Origin: Oscillospiraceae bacterium
Lineage (GTDB): Bacteria > Bacillota > Clostridia > Oscillospirales > CAG-272
Assembly (NCBI GenBank): GCA_015064205.1
Contig: SVSR01000011.1
Location: 1-52,964 of the forward strand
Length of the DNA: 52,964 nt
Direction of reading: 5' to 3'
The position numbers and the translations under genes are program-made. A model generated the notes under the pieces. It had not been told where the DNA came from and ran no database searches. It saw nothing but the letters and a program-made list of their open reading frames with translations. Shown here in pieces: positions 34,608 through 44,181 of the stretch (the first letter of the stretch is position 1; each line of letters starts with the position of its first letter).

Positions 34608-36050
34608 ATGGCAAACATCGAAAAAAAGACACCGTCTGCCGAACAGCTCAGACAAAAGCTTCAAGCAGAAGCGGCTGACATGGGCATCAAGGGACGGATG
34701 ACCGGAGCTATGCGTATTGCATCGATTTTTGACGAAGGCACTTTTGTTGAAATCGGCAAGTACGTCAAGTCTGCGGCAAACGAATTTTCAAACACATCAA
34801 GCGAATTTGAGGGCGCTATCACCGGATATGGTGCAATAGACGGCAGACTCGTATTCGCGTTCGTACAGGACTTTTCAAGAATGAAGGGTGCTGTTGGCGA
34901 AATGCATGCAAAAAAGATAGCTGCTCTTTATGATATGGCTATCAAGAACAGCGCGCCCGTTATCGGCGTATTTGACAGTGCAGGAGCATACGTACTTGAG
35001 GGTGTTGCGGCGCTTTCGGGTTATGGCAAGATCATGAACTGTGTGTCGAAGGCTAACGGCATTATTCCTCAGATCGCAGTAGTAGCAGGAATATGCTCTG
35101 GCTCTATGGCAACTATCGCATCAATGTTTGATTTTACACTTGCGTGTGAAAACAACGGCGAATTCTACATAAATCCGCCGTTTATAATGAATAAGAAAGA
35201 AAACGGTAAGAAGTTCGGCAGCATAAAGAGTGCGGCAGACTGCGGACTCATTGATTATGTGTGTGCAGATGAAGCAGAGGCTTATGCTAAGGCGAAGATG
35301 CTTCTCGGCTATCTTCCCCAGAACTGCGCAGACGGTACCGTTTACACAATGAGTGCAGATGAAATAAACCGTCTTACTCCTGAAATATCTTCCGTTATCG
35401 CTTCAGCCGGTTATGATATGAAGAGCGTAATCGCATCTGTAAGCGACTCGGGCATTTTCTGTGAGAGAGCAGACATGTATGCTCCCGAAATCCTCACAGG
35501 ATTTATCACACTTAACAGTATGGTTGTTGGTGTTGTTGCAAATGCTCCTGCTGTAAACGGTGGTAAAATCACAGCAAACGCTGCTAAGAAAGCGGCAAAG
35601 CACATCGCTTTCTGTGATAATTTTGATATTCCGGTACTCACACTTGTTGATACCGAAGGCTATGACGTAAGTGTTGAAAGTGAGATGGCTCCTTACAGTG
35701 ATGCACTTGCAGAGCTTGCGTATGGATATAGTGTAAGTGATAACGCAAAGGTAACTGTTGTACTTGGTAACGCATACGGTGCGGCGTTCACACTTATGGG
35801 TTCAAAGAGCCTTGGTGCTGATATTGCATATGCCGTTGACAATGCAAAGATTTCTGTAATGCCTGTTGACAGTGCGGTAGCATTCGTTAAGGGCGGCAAG
35901 GTAACAGACGAAGAGAGAGCCGAGTGGGAGGCAACTATGGCATCTCCCGTTGAGGCTGCCAGAAACGGTGACATTGACGATATTATTTCCTGCGATGAGC
36001 TCAGAGTGAGAGTTGCTGCTGCATTTGAAATGCTCAGCGACAAGAACTGA
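34608..36050 (+). CDS. Biotin-dependent carboxyltransferase subunit (MmdA / transcarboxylase 12S-like)
   Basis: A 480-residue acyl-CoA carboxyltransferase subunit of the crotonase-type fold, with N and C subdomains (about 1-230 and 240-480). Oxyanion-hole glycine motifs are seen at GVFDSAGAYVLEG, VVAGICSGSMATIAS and TLVDTEGYDVSVE. In relatives it exchanges carboxyl groups between an acyl-CoA (methylmalonyl-, glutaconyl- or malonyl-CoA) and biotin on a carrier protein. ATG 34608 follows CGGAGG. It is slightly shorter than classic MmdA (about 510). First of five genes with gamma, biotin carrier, beta and OadA-like subunits. The CoA substrate is not determined by the sequence. Confidence 0.85.
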   Translation: MANIEKKTPSAEQLRQKLQAEAADMGIKGRMTGAMRIASIFDEGTFVEIGKYVKSAANEFSNTSSEFEGAITGYGAIDGRLVFAFVQDFSRMKGAVGEMHAKKIAALYDMAIKNSAPVIGVFDSAGAYVLEGVAALSGYGKIMNCVSKANGIIPQIAVVAGICSGSMATIASMFDFTLACENNGEFYINPPFIMNKKENGKKFGSIKSAADCGLIDYVCADEAEAYAKAKMLLGYLPQNCADGTVYTMSADEINRLTPEISSVIASAGYDMKSVIASVSDSGIFCERADMYAPEILTGFITLNSMVVGVVANAPAVNGGKITANAAKKAAKHIAFCDNFDIPVLTLVDTEGYDVSVESEMAPYSDALAELAYGYSVSDNAKVTVVLGNAYGAAFTLMGSKSLGADIAYAVDNAKISVMPVDSAVAFVKGGKVTDEERAEWEATMASPVEAARNGDIDDIISCDELRVRVAAAFEMLSDKN

Positions 36051-36073
36051 TAAGAGCCAGGAAAGGAAAAATA

Positions 36074-36442
36074 ATGAATATGAATTTTATAATGCTTGAA
36101 GCGGCAAGCGCGACTGACGTGATGAGCTTCTCAGACCGTGCATCTGAAGCGATCCAAGTATCTTTGCTTGGTATGGGAACAGTATTTGCAGTTCTTGCAA
36201 TACTTTGGGGCGTTCTTGAAATATTCAGATTTTTCTTCTATGATTTGCCAAATAAGACAAAGAAAGCGGAAAAAAAGGCTGAAGCACCCAAAGCACCGGT
36301 TGCAGCATCTGTACCTGTTGTGCAGACACAGAGCTCTGATGAAGAGATCGTTGCAGCAATAAGCGCGGCAATAGCTGTGGTTTTAGACAGACCTGCAAGC
36401 TCTTTCAGAGTTGTGTCCTTCAGAAAAACAGGCACGAGATAA
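36074..36442 (+). CDS. Sodium-pump decarboxylase gamma subunit (OadG family)
   Basis: A 122-residue subunit with one TM helix (about 31-55, VSLLGMGTVFAVLAILWGVLEIF), a charged Lys/Ala/Pro linker, then a C-terminal conserved segment EEIVAAISAAIAVVLDRPASSFRVVS. The gamma subunit stabilises the complex and links the membrane beta subunit to the peripheral carboxyltransferase. AAAGGA precedes ATG 36074. A small hairpin ACCGC/GCGGT lies between this gene and the next. Confidence 0.85.
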   Translation: MNMNFIMLEAASATDVMSFSDRASEAIQVSLLGMGTVFAVLAILWGVLEIFRFFFYDLPNKTKKAEKKAEAPKAPVAASVPVVQTQSSDEEIVAAISAAIAVVLDRPASSFRVVSFRKTGTR

Positions 36443-36496
36443 TAAAAAGTATCACTAATATTAAAACCGCATAAAAGCGGTGGAACGGAGATTATT

Positions 36497-36895
36497 ATGA
36501 GAAAGTTTAATGTTTATGTAAACGGAACGGCATATGAAGTTGATGTTGAAGAAGTAGGCGCAGGCGCTACAGTAGCAGCTCCCGTTGCTCCTGTTGCTCC
36601 TGTTGCTCCTGCAGCAGCTCCCGCAGCACCCAAGGCGGCACCCGCAGCACCCGCAGCGCCCAAGGTTCAGGGAAGCGCAGGCTCAACACCTGTTAACGCT
36701 CCTATGCCCGGCAATATACTCAAGGTAAACGTAAGTGTTGGCCAGCAGGTAAAGAGCGGAGAAGTTCTCTGTGTGCTTGAGGCTATGAAGATGGAAAACG
36801 ACATTCCCGCACCCTGCGACGGCACTGTTGCTTCTGTTAACGTACAGAAGGGCGCTTCAGTTAATTCAGGCGACGTTCTTATAACTCTTAACTAA
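36497..36895 (+). CDS. Biotin carboxyl carrier protein of the decarboxylase
   Basis: A 132-residue protein. The N-terminal 25 residues form a short assembly strand, followed by an Ala/Pro-rich flexible linker ([19 protein letters not shown]). The biotinyl domain (about 62-132) has the biotinylation motif EAMKMEND with the acceptor Lys. It carries the carboxyl group between the carboxyltransferase subunit(s) and the Na+-pumping beta subunit. ATG 36497 follows ACGGAG. Confidence 0.92.
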   Translation: MRKFNVYVNGTAYEVDVEEVGAGATVAAPVAPVAPVAPAAAPAAPKAAPAAPAAPKVQGSAGSTPVNAPMPGNILKVNVSVGQQVKSGEVLCVLEAMKMENDIPAPCDGTVASVNVQKGASVNSGDVLITLN

Positions 36896-36910
36896 GAGAG
36901 GTAGAAAATA

Positions 36911-38158
36911 ATGCTTGAATCAATACTCAATTTTATAAATACGACGGGTATTGCAAAGCTTCTTGAAAATGAACCGATAGAAATAGTAAAAACGCTTATA
37001 ATGTACGTTATAATCGGATCGCTTTTCTATCTTGCGGTTGTTAAAAAGTTTGAACCGCTGCTTCTTTTACCGATAGCTTTCGGTATGCTGCTTGCAAACT
37101 TACCCGGTGCTAACGTTTTCCATATGGAATATTTCTTTGATGAATACTATATGGAAGCTTATCCAAACGATTACGCTGCGATGCTTGTGGACGGACATAT
37201 TCCAATATCCACAATGATAAAGGAAGTATTCAACAGAGGCGGTCTTATCGACATTCTTTACATAGGAGTTAAGACAGGTCTGTATCCTTCGCTTATTTTC
37301 CTTGGCGTTGGTGCTATGACAGACTTTACAGCTCTTATTGCAAATCCCAAGAGCTTGCTTATAGGTGCAGCTGCACAGCTTGGCGTATTCGTTGCATTCT
37401 CAGGTGCGCTTCTTTCGGGACAGTTCAATCCTCTTGAAGCGGCATCGATCGGTATTATCGGAGGTGCTGACGGACCGACTGCAATACTTGTTACAAAAAC
37501 GCTTGCTCCCGCTCTACTCGGTGGTATTGCGATTGCGGCATACTCATATATGGCGCTTATCCCGATTATTCAGCCTCCCTTTATGAGAATGCTCACAACA
37601 AAAAAAGAGCGTTCGATCGTAATGAAGGAGCTTCGCCCTGTTTCGCAGGTTGAAAAGGTAATATTCCCGATACTCGTTGCAATCGTTGTAACCTTTATCG
37701 TACCCGATGCGGCACCTCTCGTAGGATTTTTGATGCTTGGTAACCTCTTCAACGTAAGCGGAGTTACAGAAAGACTTTCAAAGACGGCTCAGAATGAGCT
37801 TATCAATATTGTAACGATATTCCTTGGAGTGTCTGTTGGCGCAACAGCAAACGCATCAAACTTCCTTAGTGCAAAGACACTTCTTATTATCATACTTGGT
37901 CTCGTTGCATTTGCAATATCAACTTGTGGCGGACTTCTCTTTGCAAAGCTTATGTGCTTCTTAACAGGCGGAAAGATAAATCCCCTTATCGGTTCGGCAG
38001 GCGTTTCAGCCGTTCCTATGGCGGCACGTGTTTCGCAGGTTGAGGGACAGAAGGCAAATCCTGCAAACTTCCTTCTCATGCACGCTATGGGACCTAACGT
38101 TGCAGGTGTTATCGGTTCTGCCGTTGCGGCAGGCGTATTCCTCAGTACATACGCATAA
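36911..38158 (+). CDS. Na+-translocating decarboxylase beta subunit (OadB/MmdB family)
   Basis: A 415-residue polytopic membrane protein that decarboxylates carboxybiotin and exports Na+. Family motifs are present: GAMTDFTALIANPK (with the Asp essential in the Klebsiella enzyme), the GIIGGADGPTAILVTK block, and the C-terminal NPLIGSAGVSAVPMAARVSQ and HAMGPNVAGVIGSA segments. RBS GAGAGG. Together with the gamma and biotin-carrier subunits it should generate a sodium gradient in fermentation. Confidence 0.94.
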   Translation: MLESILNFINTTGIAKLLENEPIEIVKTLIMYVIIGSLFYLAVVKKFEPLLLLPIAFGMLLANLPGANVFHMEYFFDEYYMEAYPNDYAAMLVDGHIPISTMIKEVFNRGGLIDILYIGVKTGLYPSLIFLGVGAMTDFTALIANPKSLLIGAAAQLGVFVAFSGALLSGQFNPLEAASIGIIGGADGPTAILVTKTLAPALLGGIAIAAYSYMALIPIIQPPFMRMLTTKKERSIVMKELRPVSQVEKVIFPILVAIVVTFIVPDAAPLVGFLMLGNLFNVSGVTERLSKTAQNELINIVTIFLGVSVGATANASNFLSAKTLLIIILGLVAFAISTCGGLLFAKLMCFLTGGKINPLIGSAGVSAVPMAARVSQVEGQKANPANFLLMHAMGPNVAGVIGSAVAAGVFLSTYA

Positions 38159-38180
38159 TATAAATTGGAGGTAAAATAGA

Positions 38181-39578
38181 ATGGCTAAGGTAAAAATTAC
38201 CGAAACTGTCCTTCGTGACTCGCACCAGTCTCTCGTTGCAACAAGAATGACAACTGAAGAGATGCTGCCTGCTCTCGAAGCTCTTGATAAAGTCGGATAT
38301 CATTCACTTGAAGCATGGGGCGGTGCTACGTTTGACGCGTGCCTGCGTTTCTTAAACGAAGACCCCTGGGAAAGACTTCGCACTATCCGCGCTCACGTTA
38401 AAAACACAAAGCTTCAGATGCTTTTCAGAGGACAGAATATCCTCGGATACAGACACTACGCAGATGACGTTGTTGAATATTTCGTACAGAAGTCAATAGC
38501 AAACGGTATTGACATTCTCAGAATATTCGACGCGCTCAATGACCCCCGTAACCTCGAAACTGCTATAAAGGCAACGAAGAAAGAGGGCGGTCACGTACAG
38601 GCGGCTATCTGTTACACAACAAGCCCCGTACACAATAATGAATATTTTGCAAATTATGCAAAGCAGCTTGAGTCTATGGGTGCAGACTCCATATGCATCA
38701 AGGATATGGCAGGACTCTTAAAGCCTTATGAGGCATACGACCTCGTTACTGCTCTTAAAAAGAACACAAAGCTTCCGATCCAGCTCCATACGCACTACAC
38801 AGCCGGTGTTGCTTCAATGACTATACTCAAGGCTGTTGAAGCAGGCGTTGACATAGTTGACACAGCAATTTCGCCTCTCGCACTCGGTACATCTCAGCCT
38901 CCGACAGAGCCTATCGTTGCTTCTCTTGCAGGAACAGAGTACGACACAGGACTCGACCTTGCAAAGCTTGACGAGGTATCAAAGCACTTTGAGCCTCTCC
39001 GCGACAGATACATCAAGGAAGGTCTTCTTGATCCGAAGGTACTTAAGGTTGACGTTAACGCGCTTCTTTACCAGGTACCCGGCGGAATGCTCTCAAACCT
39101 TGTTTCCCAGCTCAAGCAGGCAGGCAAGAGCGAGCTTCTTCCCGAGGTTCTTGCAGAAGTGCCGAAGGTAAGAGAAGACGCAGGATTCCCTCCGCTTGTA
39201 ACACCCTCCTCACAGATAGTTGGTACGCAGGCTGTATTCAACGTGCTTATGGGCGAGCGTTATAAGACTGTAACAAAGGAATTCAAGGGAATCATCAAGG
39301 GTGAATACGGTAAGTGCCCTGTTGAGATCAAGCCTGAATTTGTAAAGAAGATCATTGGCGACGACAAGCCTATCACCTGCCGTCCTGCAGACAATATCAA
39401 GCCTGAGCTTGATACTCTGCGCGAAAAGGTAGCACCCTATATGGAGCAGGAAGAGGACGTTCTCTCTTACGCGCTCTTTGAGCAGGTAGCTGAAAAGTTC
39501 TTTGAATACAGAAAGAACCAGAAGTACGGCATTGACGGCGAAAACGCTGATTCCGAAAACAAGATCCACACTGTATAA
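38181..39578 (+). CDS. Oxaloacetate decarboxylase alpha / pyruvate carboxylase B-type carboxyltransferase (5S-like)
   Basis: A 465-residue TIM-barrel carboxyltransferase (HMGL-like) starting KITETVLRDSHQSL, with the DxxDxH-type metal site and CIKDMAGLLKPYEAYDL followed by LHTHYTAGVASMT, and the conserved PGGMLSNL segment. It acts on oxaloacetate/pyruvate and free biotinyl carrier. It lacks a C-terminal biotinyl domain, which is supplied in trans by the gene at 36497. GGAGG precedes ATG 38181. It sits in one operon with an MmdA-like CoA-type carboxyltransferase, an unusual combination. Confidence 0.93.
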   Translation: MAKVKITETVLRDSHQSLVATRMTTEEMLPALEALDKVGYHSLEAWGGATFDACLRFLNEDPWERLRTIRAHVKNTKLQMLFRGQNILGYRHYADDVVEYFVQKSIANGIDILRIFDALNDPRNLETAIKATKKEGGHVQAAICYTTSPVHNNEYFANYAKQLESMGADSICIKDMAGLLKPYEAYDLVTALKKNTKLPIQLHTHYTAGVASMTILKAVEAGVDIVDTAISPLALGTSQPPTEPIVASLAGTEYDTGLDLAKLDEVSKHFEPLRDRYIKEGLLDPKVLKVDVNALLYQVPGGMLSNLVSQLKQAGKSELLPEVLAEVPKVREDAGFPPLVTPSSQIVGTQAVFNVLMGERYKTVTKEFKGIIKGEYGKCPVEIKPEFVKKIIGDDKPITCRPADNIKPELDTLREKVAPYMEQEEDVLSYALFEQVAEKFFEYRKNQKYGIDGENADSENKIHTV

Positions 39579-39583
39579 ACACA

Positions 39584-39617
39584 AAATCCCAAGACGTAAC
39601 CGTCTTGGGATTTTTTA
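39584..39617 (+). terminator. Terminator of the Na+ decarboxylase operon
   Basis: AAAATCCCAAGACG / CGTCTTGGGATTTT with a TAAC loop and T-run. Confidence 0.9.
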
Positions 39618-39645
39618 TAATCTGTGAAATTTTACACATTGTTTG

Positions 39646-39674
39646 TTGTAATTTTTATTTATTTGTGATACCAT
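39646..39674 (+). promoter_or_regulatory. Weak promoter candidate for the histidine phosphatase-copA unit
   Basis: TTGTAA (39646-39651), 17-bp spacer, TACCAT (39669-39674), 33 bp before the ATG. Only a partial consensus match. Confidence 0.4.
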
Positions 39675-39707
39675 AAAAAATAGTAATATATAAATAGAGG
39701 AAAAGCT

Positions 39708-40352
39708 ATGACGAGGATAATTTTTGTTCGCCACGGTGAGAGTACCGGCAATCTTGAAAAACGCTATTTTGGGCATACAGACGGGCCTCTCACAGATCTC
39801 GGACGAGAGCAGGCGAAAAGAACAGCCGCTTATCTTAAAGGCGAAAAAATAGATGCGGCATATTCAAGCGATCTTGTGCGCGCGTATGAAACGGGAAAGA
39901 TCATAGCAGCAGAACACGGCATTGAGCCTGTGTGTGACAAAGGACTCAGAGAAATGTATATGGGCAAATGGGAAGGCCTTTTGTTTGAAGATCTGCCGAA
40001 ACACTATCCTGAAGAATACGAAATATGGATGCATAATTTATGGGAGGCGAAAACCGATGGCGGCGAAAGCGTTCAGGAAATGACTGTCAGGGTTCGCGAT
40101 ACTGTATGGAAAATTGCAGCTGAAAACGACGGTAAAACTGTGCTTGTTACTTTCCACGGAACGCCGATACGCTCACTTTGCTGCGAGTGGCAAGGCATAC
40201 CTTATGAGAGAATGAATGATGTGAACTGGGTACCAAACGCATCAGTTTCGATTGTAAATTATGATGTAAAAAATCATACACTAGAGCCTGAAATTATAGG
40301 ATATATAGGCTTTGCTGAGGATATATCCACGGCTTTACCGAAAACTGTCTGA
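39708..40352 (+). CDS. Histidine phosphatase (phosphoglycerate mutase-like) family protein
   Basis: A 214-residue enzyme. The catalytic motif VRHGEST near residue 6 carries the phosphorylated His; the second His is in TFHGTPIRS. Conserved [15 protein letters not shown] and [11 protein letters not shown] blocks match the branch that includes alpha-ribazole phosphatase CobC and PhoE-like phosphatases. No cobalamin genes are nearby, so CobC is not assigned. RBS GAGGAAAAG. Its stop is 16 bp from the copA start, suggesting one transcript. Confidence 0.88.
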   Translation: MTRIIFVRHGESTGNLEKRYFGHTDGPLTDLGREQAKRTAAYLKGEKIDAAYSSDLVRAYETGKIIAAEHGIEPVCDKGLREMYMGKWEGLLFEDLPKHYPEEYEIWMHNLWEAKTDGGESVQEMTVRVRDTVWKIAAENDGKTVLVTFHGTPIRSLCCEWQGIPYERMNDVNWVPNASVSIVNYDVKNHTLEPEIIGYIGFAEDISTALPKTV

Positions 40353-40368
40353 CTTAAAGGAGAAGGTT

Positions 40369-42843
40369 TTGAGAAATTACAATATTGGCGGTATGAACTG
40401 TGCCGCTTGCAGTGCAAGAGTTGAGAGAGCGGTATCAAAGCTTGAGGGCGTTGAGTCGTGCTCGGTTAATTTACTTACAAATACTATGATTGTAAGTGGG
40501 TGTGAAGCTGACGAAAACATAATAAAGGCGGTTGTGGATGCAGGATATACTGCATCGGTAAAAGGAGAAAAAAAGTCTTCGGTGGTTGATAGGGACGTGC
40601 TTGCAGACAAAGAAACTCCGTTACTTTTAAAAAGGCTTGTTTCATCCCTTGTTTTTCTTGCCATTCTTATGTATATTTCAATGGGCCACATGATGTGGGG
40701 ATGGACGCTTCCTAGGGTGTTTGCCGAAAACCACGTTGGCCTTGGTCTTATACAACTTCTTCTGACAGTTATTATAATGGTAATAAACCAGAAATTCTTT
40801 ATAAGCGGTTTTAAGGCATTGTGGAACAGAGCACCTAATATGGACAGCCTTGTTGCGCTTGGCGCATCAGCGGCGTTTGTTTACAGTACGTATGCGCTCT
40901 ATGCTATGACATCAGCCTTGTCTGAGGGTGACAGTATTACGGCTATGGGATACATGCACGAGCTTTATTTTGAGTCAGCCGCAATGATACTTACGCTTAT
41001 AACTCTTGGTAAGATGCTTGAAGCAAAATCAAAAGGGAGAACGACTGATGCTATACGCTCGCTTATGAAGCTTGCTCCGGAGAATGCGACTGTCATAAGA
41101 GATGGCCGGGAAGTAATCGTATCTGTGTCAGACATTACAGTCGGTGACACTTTCGTTGTCAGACCGGGCGAGAGCATTCCCGTTGACGGTGTTATTATCG
41201 AGGGTGAGAGCGCACTTGACGAATCTGCACTAACAGGTGAGTTTATACCCGTTGACAAATCCGTGGGCGACAAGGTTTCATCAGCAACGCTCAATTATTC
41301 GGGATTTATCAAGTGCCGCGCAACTAGCGTTGGAGAAGATACTGCGCTTTCAAAAATAATTAAAATGGTAGAGGGCGCGTCTGCAACTAAAGCGCCTATC
41401 GCCAAAATTGCCGACAGGGTATCGGGTGTTTTTGTTCCCGTTGTTATAGCTGTTGCAATTGTAACAACGGCAGTTTGGCTTGTTTTAGGTGAAGGTGTCG
41501 GCTACTCTCTTGCACGAGGCATATCGGTGCTTGTTATAAGCTGCCCGTGTGCTCTCGGGCTTGCTACGCCCGTTGCCATTATGGTAGCAAGCGGGGTTGG
41601 CGCCAAGAGAGGGATATTATTTAAAACTGCGGAGTCGCTTGAAGCTACCGGAAAGGTTAAAACCGTTGTGCTTGACAAAACAGGCACGGTTACAAGCGGG
41701 AAACCCTGTGTGACCGATATAGTAACGGGCGAAAATATCAGTGAAAAAGATTTTTTAGAGCTTGCTTATTCTATTGAGAAGAGAAGCGAGCATCCTCTTG
41801 CTCACGCTATATGTGACTATTGCGAAAATCGCTTTGCAAATGAACTTATTATCGATTCTTTCAAGTCGCTGTCCGGCAGAGGACTTGTTGGTAGATATAA
41901 CGGTAAGGAGCTTTACGGCGGAAGCTTTAAGTTTATAGGCGATATAACAGAGCTTGACAGCGAAGTAAGAGAAAGTGCAGAAACACTTTCGTGTGAGGGT
42001 AAAACCCCGATCCTGTTTGCATACGGCGGCAGTTATATCGGCATGATAGCGGTTGCCGATACCGTGAAAGAGGACAGCGCTGAAGCAATAAGGATTTTGC
42101 GCGATATGGGGCTTGGTGTCGTTATGCTCACGGGTGACAATGAAAATACGGCCAAGGCGGTTGCAAGCTCTGTAGGTATTGACAAAGTTGTTGCAGGAGT
42201 TTTGCCTGACGGCAAGGAAAGTGTTATAAGACAGCTTAAAGAAGACGGCGTACTTCTTATGGTTGGCGACGGTATCAACGACGCACCTGCGCTGACATCT
42301 GCGGATATAGGTATGGCGATAGGAGCAGGTACCGATATTGCGATAGACGCGGCAGATGTGGTTCTGATGAAAAACGGTCTTATGGGTGTTGCAGACGCAA
42401 TAAAGCTCAGCCGCAAGACGCTTTCAAATATAAGGCAGAATTTATTCTGGGCATTTATATATAATACAATAGGTATGCCCGTTGCGGCAGGTGCGCTTAT
42501 ACCCTTTGGAATAACACTAAGTCCGATGCTCGGTGCGGCGGCAATGAGCCTTTCAAGCTTTTGTGTTGTAACCAATACGCTCAGGCTGAATTTGTTTGGA
42601 AAAGAAGAACATATTAAAGTTCAAAAGGAGATAAAAAAGATGAAAAAGACTTTCAGGATTGAAGGTATGATGTGTACGCACTGCTCGGGCAGGGTTAAAA
42701 AGGTGCTTGAGGCAATAGACGGCGTATCTGCGGCAGACGTGAGTCATGAAAGCGGTCTTGCCGTTGTGACGCTTGATAAAGAGGTTGCTGATACTGTTAT
42801 AATTGCCTCTATTGAAAACGAAGGATACACAGTTATTAAATAA
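40369..42843 (+). CDS. copA: Copper-exporting P1B ATPase with C-terminal CopZ-like domain
   Basis: An 824-residue P-type ATPase exporting Cu+ with ATP. N-terminal HMA domain ([16 protein letters not shown]); eight expected TM helices; actuator TGE in [11 protein letters not shown]6 metal motif CPC ([12 protein letters not shown]); phosphorylation DKTGT; nucleotide-domain HP in SEHPLAHAI; hinge [10 protein letters not shown]. An extra HMA domain follows TM8 (residues 758-824, [11 protein letters not shown]). The start is TTG 40369, 6 nt after AAAGGAG; no ATG fits the N-terminal HMA. The C-terminal domain has its own internal start with Shine-Dalgarno (separate entry). No csoR or copY regulator was seen. 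Confidence 0.95.
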   Translation: MRNYNIGGMNCAACSARVERAVSKLEGVESCSVNLLTNTMIVSGCEADENIIKAVVDAGYTASVKGEKKSSVVDRDVLADKETPLLLKRLVSSLVFLAILMYISMGHMMWGWTLPRVFAENHVGLGLIQLLLTVIIMVINQKFFISGFKALWNRAPNMDSLVALGASAAFVYSTYALYAMTSALSEGDSITAMGYMHELYFESAAMILTLITLGKMLEAKSKGRTTDAIRSLMKLAPENATVIRDGREVIVSVSDITVGDTFVVRPGESIPVDGVIIEGESALDESALTGEFIPVDKSVGDKVSSATLNYSGFIKCRATSVGEDTALSKIIKMVEGASATKAPIAKIADRVSGVFVPVVIAVAIVTTAVWLVLGEGVGYSLARGISVLVISCPCALGLATPVAIMVASGVGAKRGILFKTAESLEATGKVKTVVLDKTGTVTSGKPCVTDIVTGENISEKDFLELAYSIEKRSEHPLAHAICDYCENRFANELIIDSFKSLSGRGLVGRYNGKELYGGSFKFIGDITELDSEVRESAETLSCEGKTPILFAYGGSYIGMIAVADTVKEDSAEAIRILRDMGLGVVMLTGDNENTAKAVASSVGIDKVVAGVLPDGKESVIRQLKEDGVLLMVGDGINDAPALTSADIGMAIGAGTDIAIDAADVVLMKNGLMGVADAIKLSRKTLSNIRQNLFWAFIYNTIGMPVAAGALIPFGITLSPMLGAAAMSLSSFCVVTNTLRLNLFGKEEHIKVQKEIKKMKKTFRIEGMMCTHCSGRVKKVLEAIDGVSAADVSHESGLAVVTLDKEVADTVIIASIENEGYTVIK
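42640..42843 (+). CDS. Possible independent CopZ copper chaperone from an internal start in copA
   Basis: In frame with copA, ATG 42640 is preceded by AAGGAG (42625-42630) at 9 nt spacing, an excellent ribosome binding site inside a coding region. The product would be a 67-residue HMA protein starting MKKTFRIEG, with CxxC in MCTHC, the normal size and start of stand-alone CopZ. One gene could therefore give both a CopA-CopZ fusion and free CopZ. E. coli copA yields a free chaperone by a different route, programmed frameshifting at the N-terminal domain. Dual output here is inferred from sequence. Confidence 0.55.
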   Translation: MKKTFRIEGMMCTHCSGRVKKVLEAIDGVSAADVSHESGLAVVTLDKEVADTVIIASIENEGYTVIK

Positions 42844-42882
42844 GTATTTTAGCTACATGAGTAAACCAAGGGGGCAGGCTGT

Positions 42883-44154
42883 ATGAAAATAATTGAGTTT
42901 TTATGTAAAACACCGATCGAGAATATTTTCGGAGGTGTATGCTTTGCGCCTGATGAAATAGTATATTTCGCATCCGAAAAGCCGGAGCTTTTTGAAAAAA
43001 ATGAACTTAAGTCTATAAAAAGCTATATGACGAAAAAAGGACTTGGCGATATAAGTTATTCTTATGTTCGTGTTATCAGGGGAAGCATTAATGATGCCAT
43101 AAACAAGCTCGAAGATGTCGTGGGCAGCGGTGAGTGTGTTATTGACATTACCGGCGGAGACGACATGCTGATAGCTGCGGCGGGCATGATTTTTGAGAGG
43201 CATGATAATGTAAAGCTTTTCAGGATAAATCCCGTTAACGGATACGCTCAGTTTATAGATAAAAGTGTTGTTGAAAGCAAAGATGCAACAAAATATACTT
43301 CATCGTACAGCCCTTTAAAAAATAAAGTAAGAATTGAAAATACTGTTGAAGAAAATATTATACTTCACGGTGGGGCGGTCGTTGAGTATACAGGCTCCGG
43401 TGCATTTGAGTATTCACCCGATTTCGAGCACGATCTTGAAATAATGTGGCAACTTTCAACAAAAGGTCCGAGAGGGTACATGCATAAGCGCTCAGCACCA
43501 CAGACATGGAACAGATTCACGCAAACTGTATCGGGCATCGAGCGAATGGGCGGCAAAGAGCAGCTTGAGATATTTAAGAAATACAAGGTACGTGTATATC
43601 TTGAGGAATTACGACGTCTCGGACTTGTTACTTACAGCGAAAAGCGTGACGGAACACTATTGAATTTCAAATATAAAAATGCTCAGGTAAGAGCATGCCT
43701 AAACAAAGCAGGAAATCTTCTTGAACAAAAGGTCTATCTTGCTTGCAGAAAATTCCTTGGCAGAGGGCTTTGCGACGTAAAAACGGGCGTTACGATACTA
43801 TGGAGTCCTGAAAATTACAAAACAGAGTATTATAATAAGAACAACAGGCAGTCAACAGAAAACGAGATCGACGTTATGGCGATGCGCGGTATTACACCGA
43901 TATTTATATCGTGCAAAAATGGTAAATTTGATTCGGAGGAGCTATATAAGCTTTCCTCGGTTGCAGACCGATTCGGTATAAAATACGCAAAGAAGATACT
44001 TGTTGCAACAGATCTCGAAAATGCTCTTGACAGGCGTACTATAGAGTATCTGAGGGCGCGCGCAAAAGAGATGAATATAGCTTTAATTGACGACATTCAG
44101 CGCATGACCGGTGCTGAATTTGAAAGGATCTTGAAAATAAGGCTGTTTGAGTGA
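42883..44154 (+). CDS. Orphan Card1/Can2-like protein (DUF1887): CARF-like domain plus PD-(D/E)XK nuclease
   Basis: A 423-residue protein matching the DUF1887 layout. The N-terminal Rossmann/CARF-like domain (about 1-150) contains CVIDITGGDDMLIAAAG, where such proteins bind cyclic oligoadenylate. A winged-helix-like middle (about 180-275) follows. The C-terminal restriction-endonuclease-like domain has NEIDVMAMRG (E328, D330) and FISCKNG (K345). The motif before the Lys is S-C rather than the common E-C. Card1/Can2 are effectors of type III CRISPR, activated by cyclic tetra-adenylate. No cas gene or CRISPR array lies in this window, so the activator is unknown. GGGGG precedes ATG 42883. Flanked by copA and a cytidine deaminase on the same strand. 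Confidence 0.78.
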   Translation: MKIIEFLCKTPIENIFGGVCFAPDEIVYFASEKPELFEKNELKSIKSYMTKKGLGDISYSYVRVIRGSINDAINKLEDVVGSGECVIDITGGDDMLIAAAGMIFERHDNVKLFRINPVNGYAQFIDKSVVESKDATKYTSSYSPLKNKVRIENTVEENIILHGGAVVEYTGSGAFEYSPDFEHDLEIMWQLSTKGPRGYMHKRSAPQTWNRFTQTVSGIERMGGKEQLEIFKKYKVRVYLEELRRLGLVTYSEKRDGTLLNFKYKNAQVRACLNKAGNLLEQKVYLACRKFLGRGLCDVKTGVTILWSPENYKTEYYNKNNRQSTENEIDVMAMRGITPIFISCKNGKFDSEELYKLSSVADRFGIKYAKKILVATDLENALDRRTIEYLRARAKEMNIALIDDIQRMTGAEFERILKIRLFE

Positions 44155-44181
44155 TAAACAATAACTAATGAGGATATTGTC

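Noticed and set aside
39708-40352. Assignment of the histidine phosphatase as CobC
   Set aside because: The family motif fits several phosphatases and no cobalamin genes are nearby.
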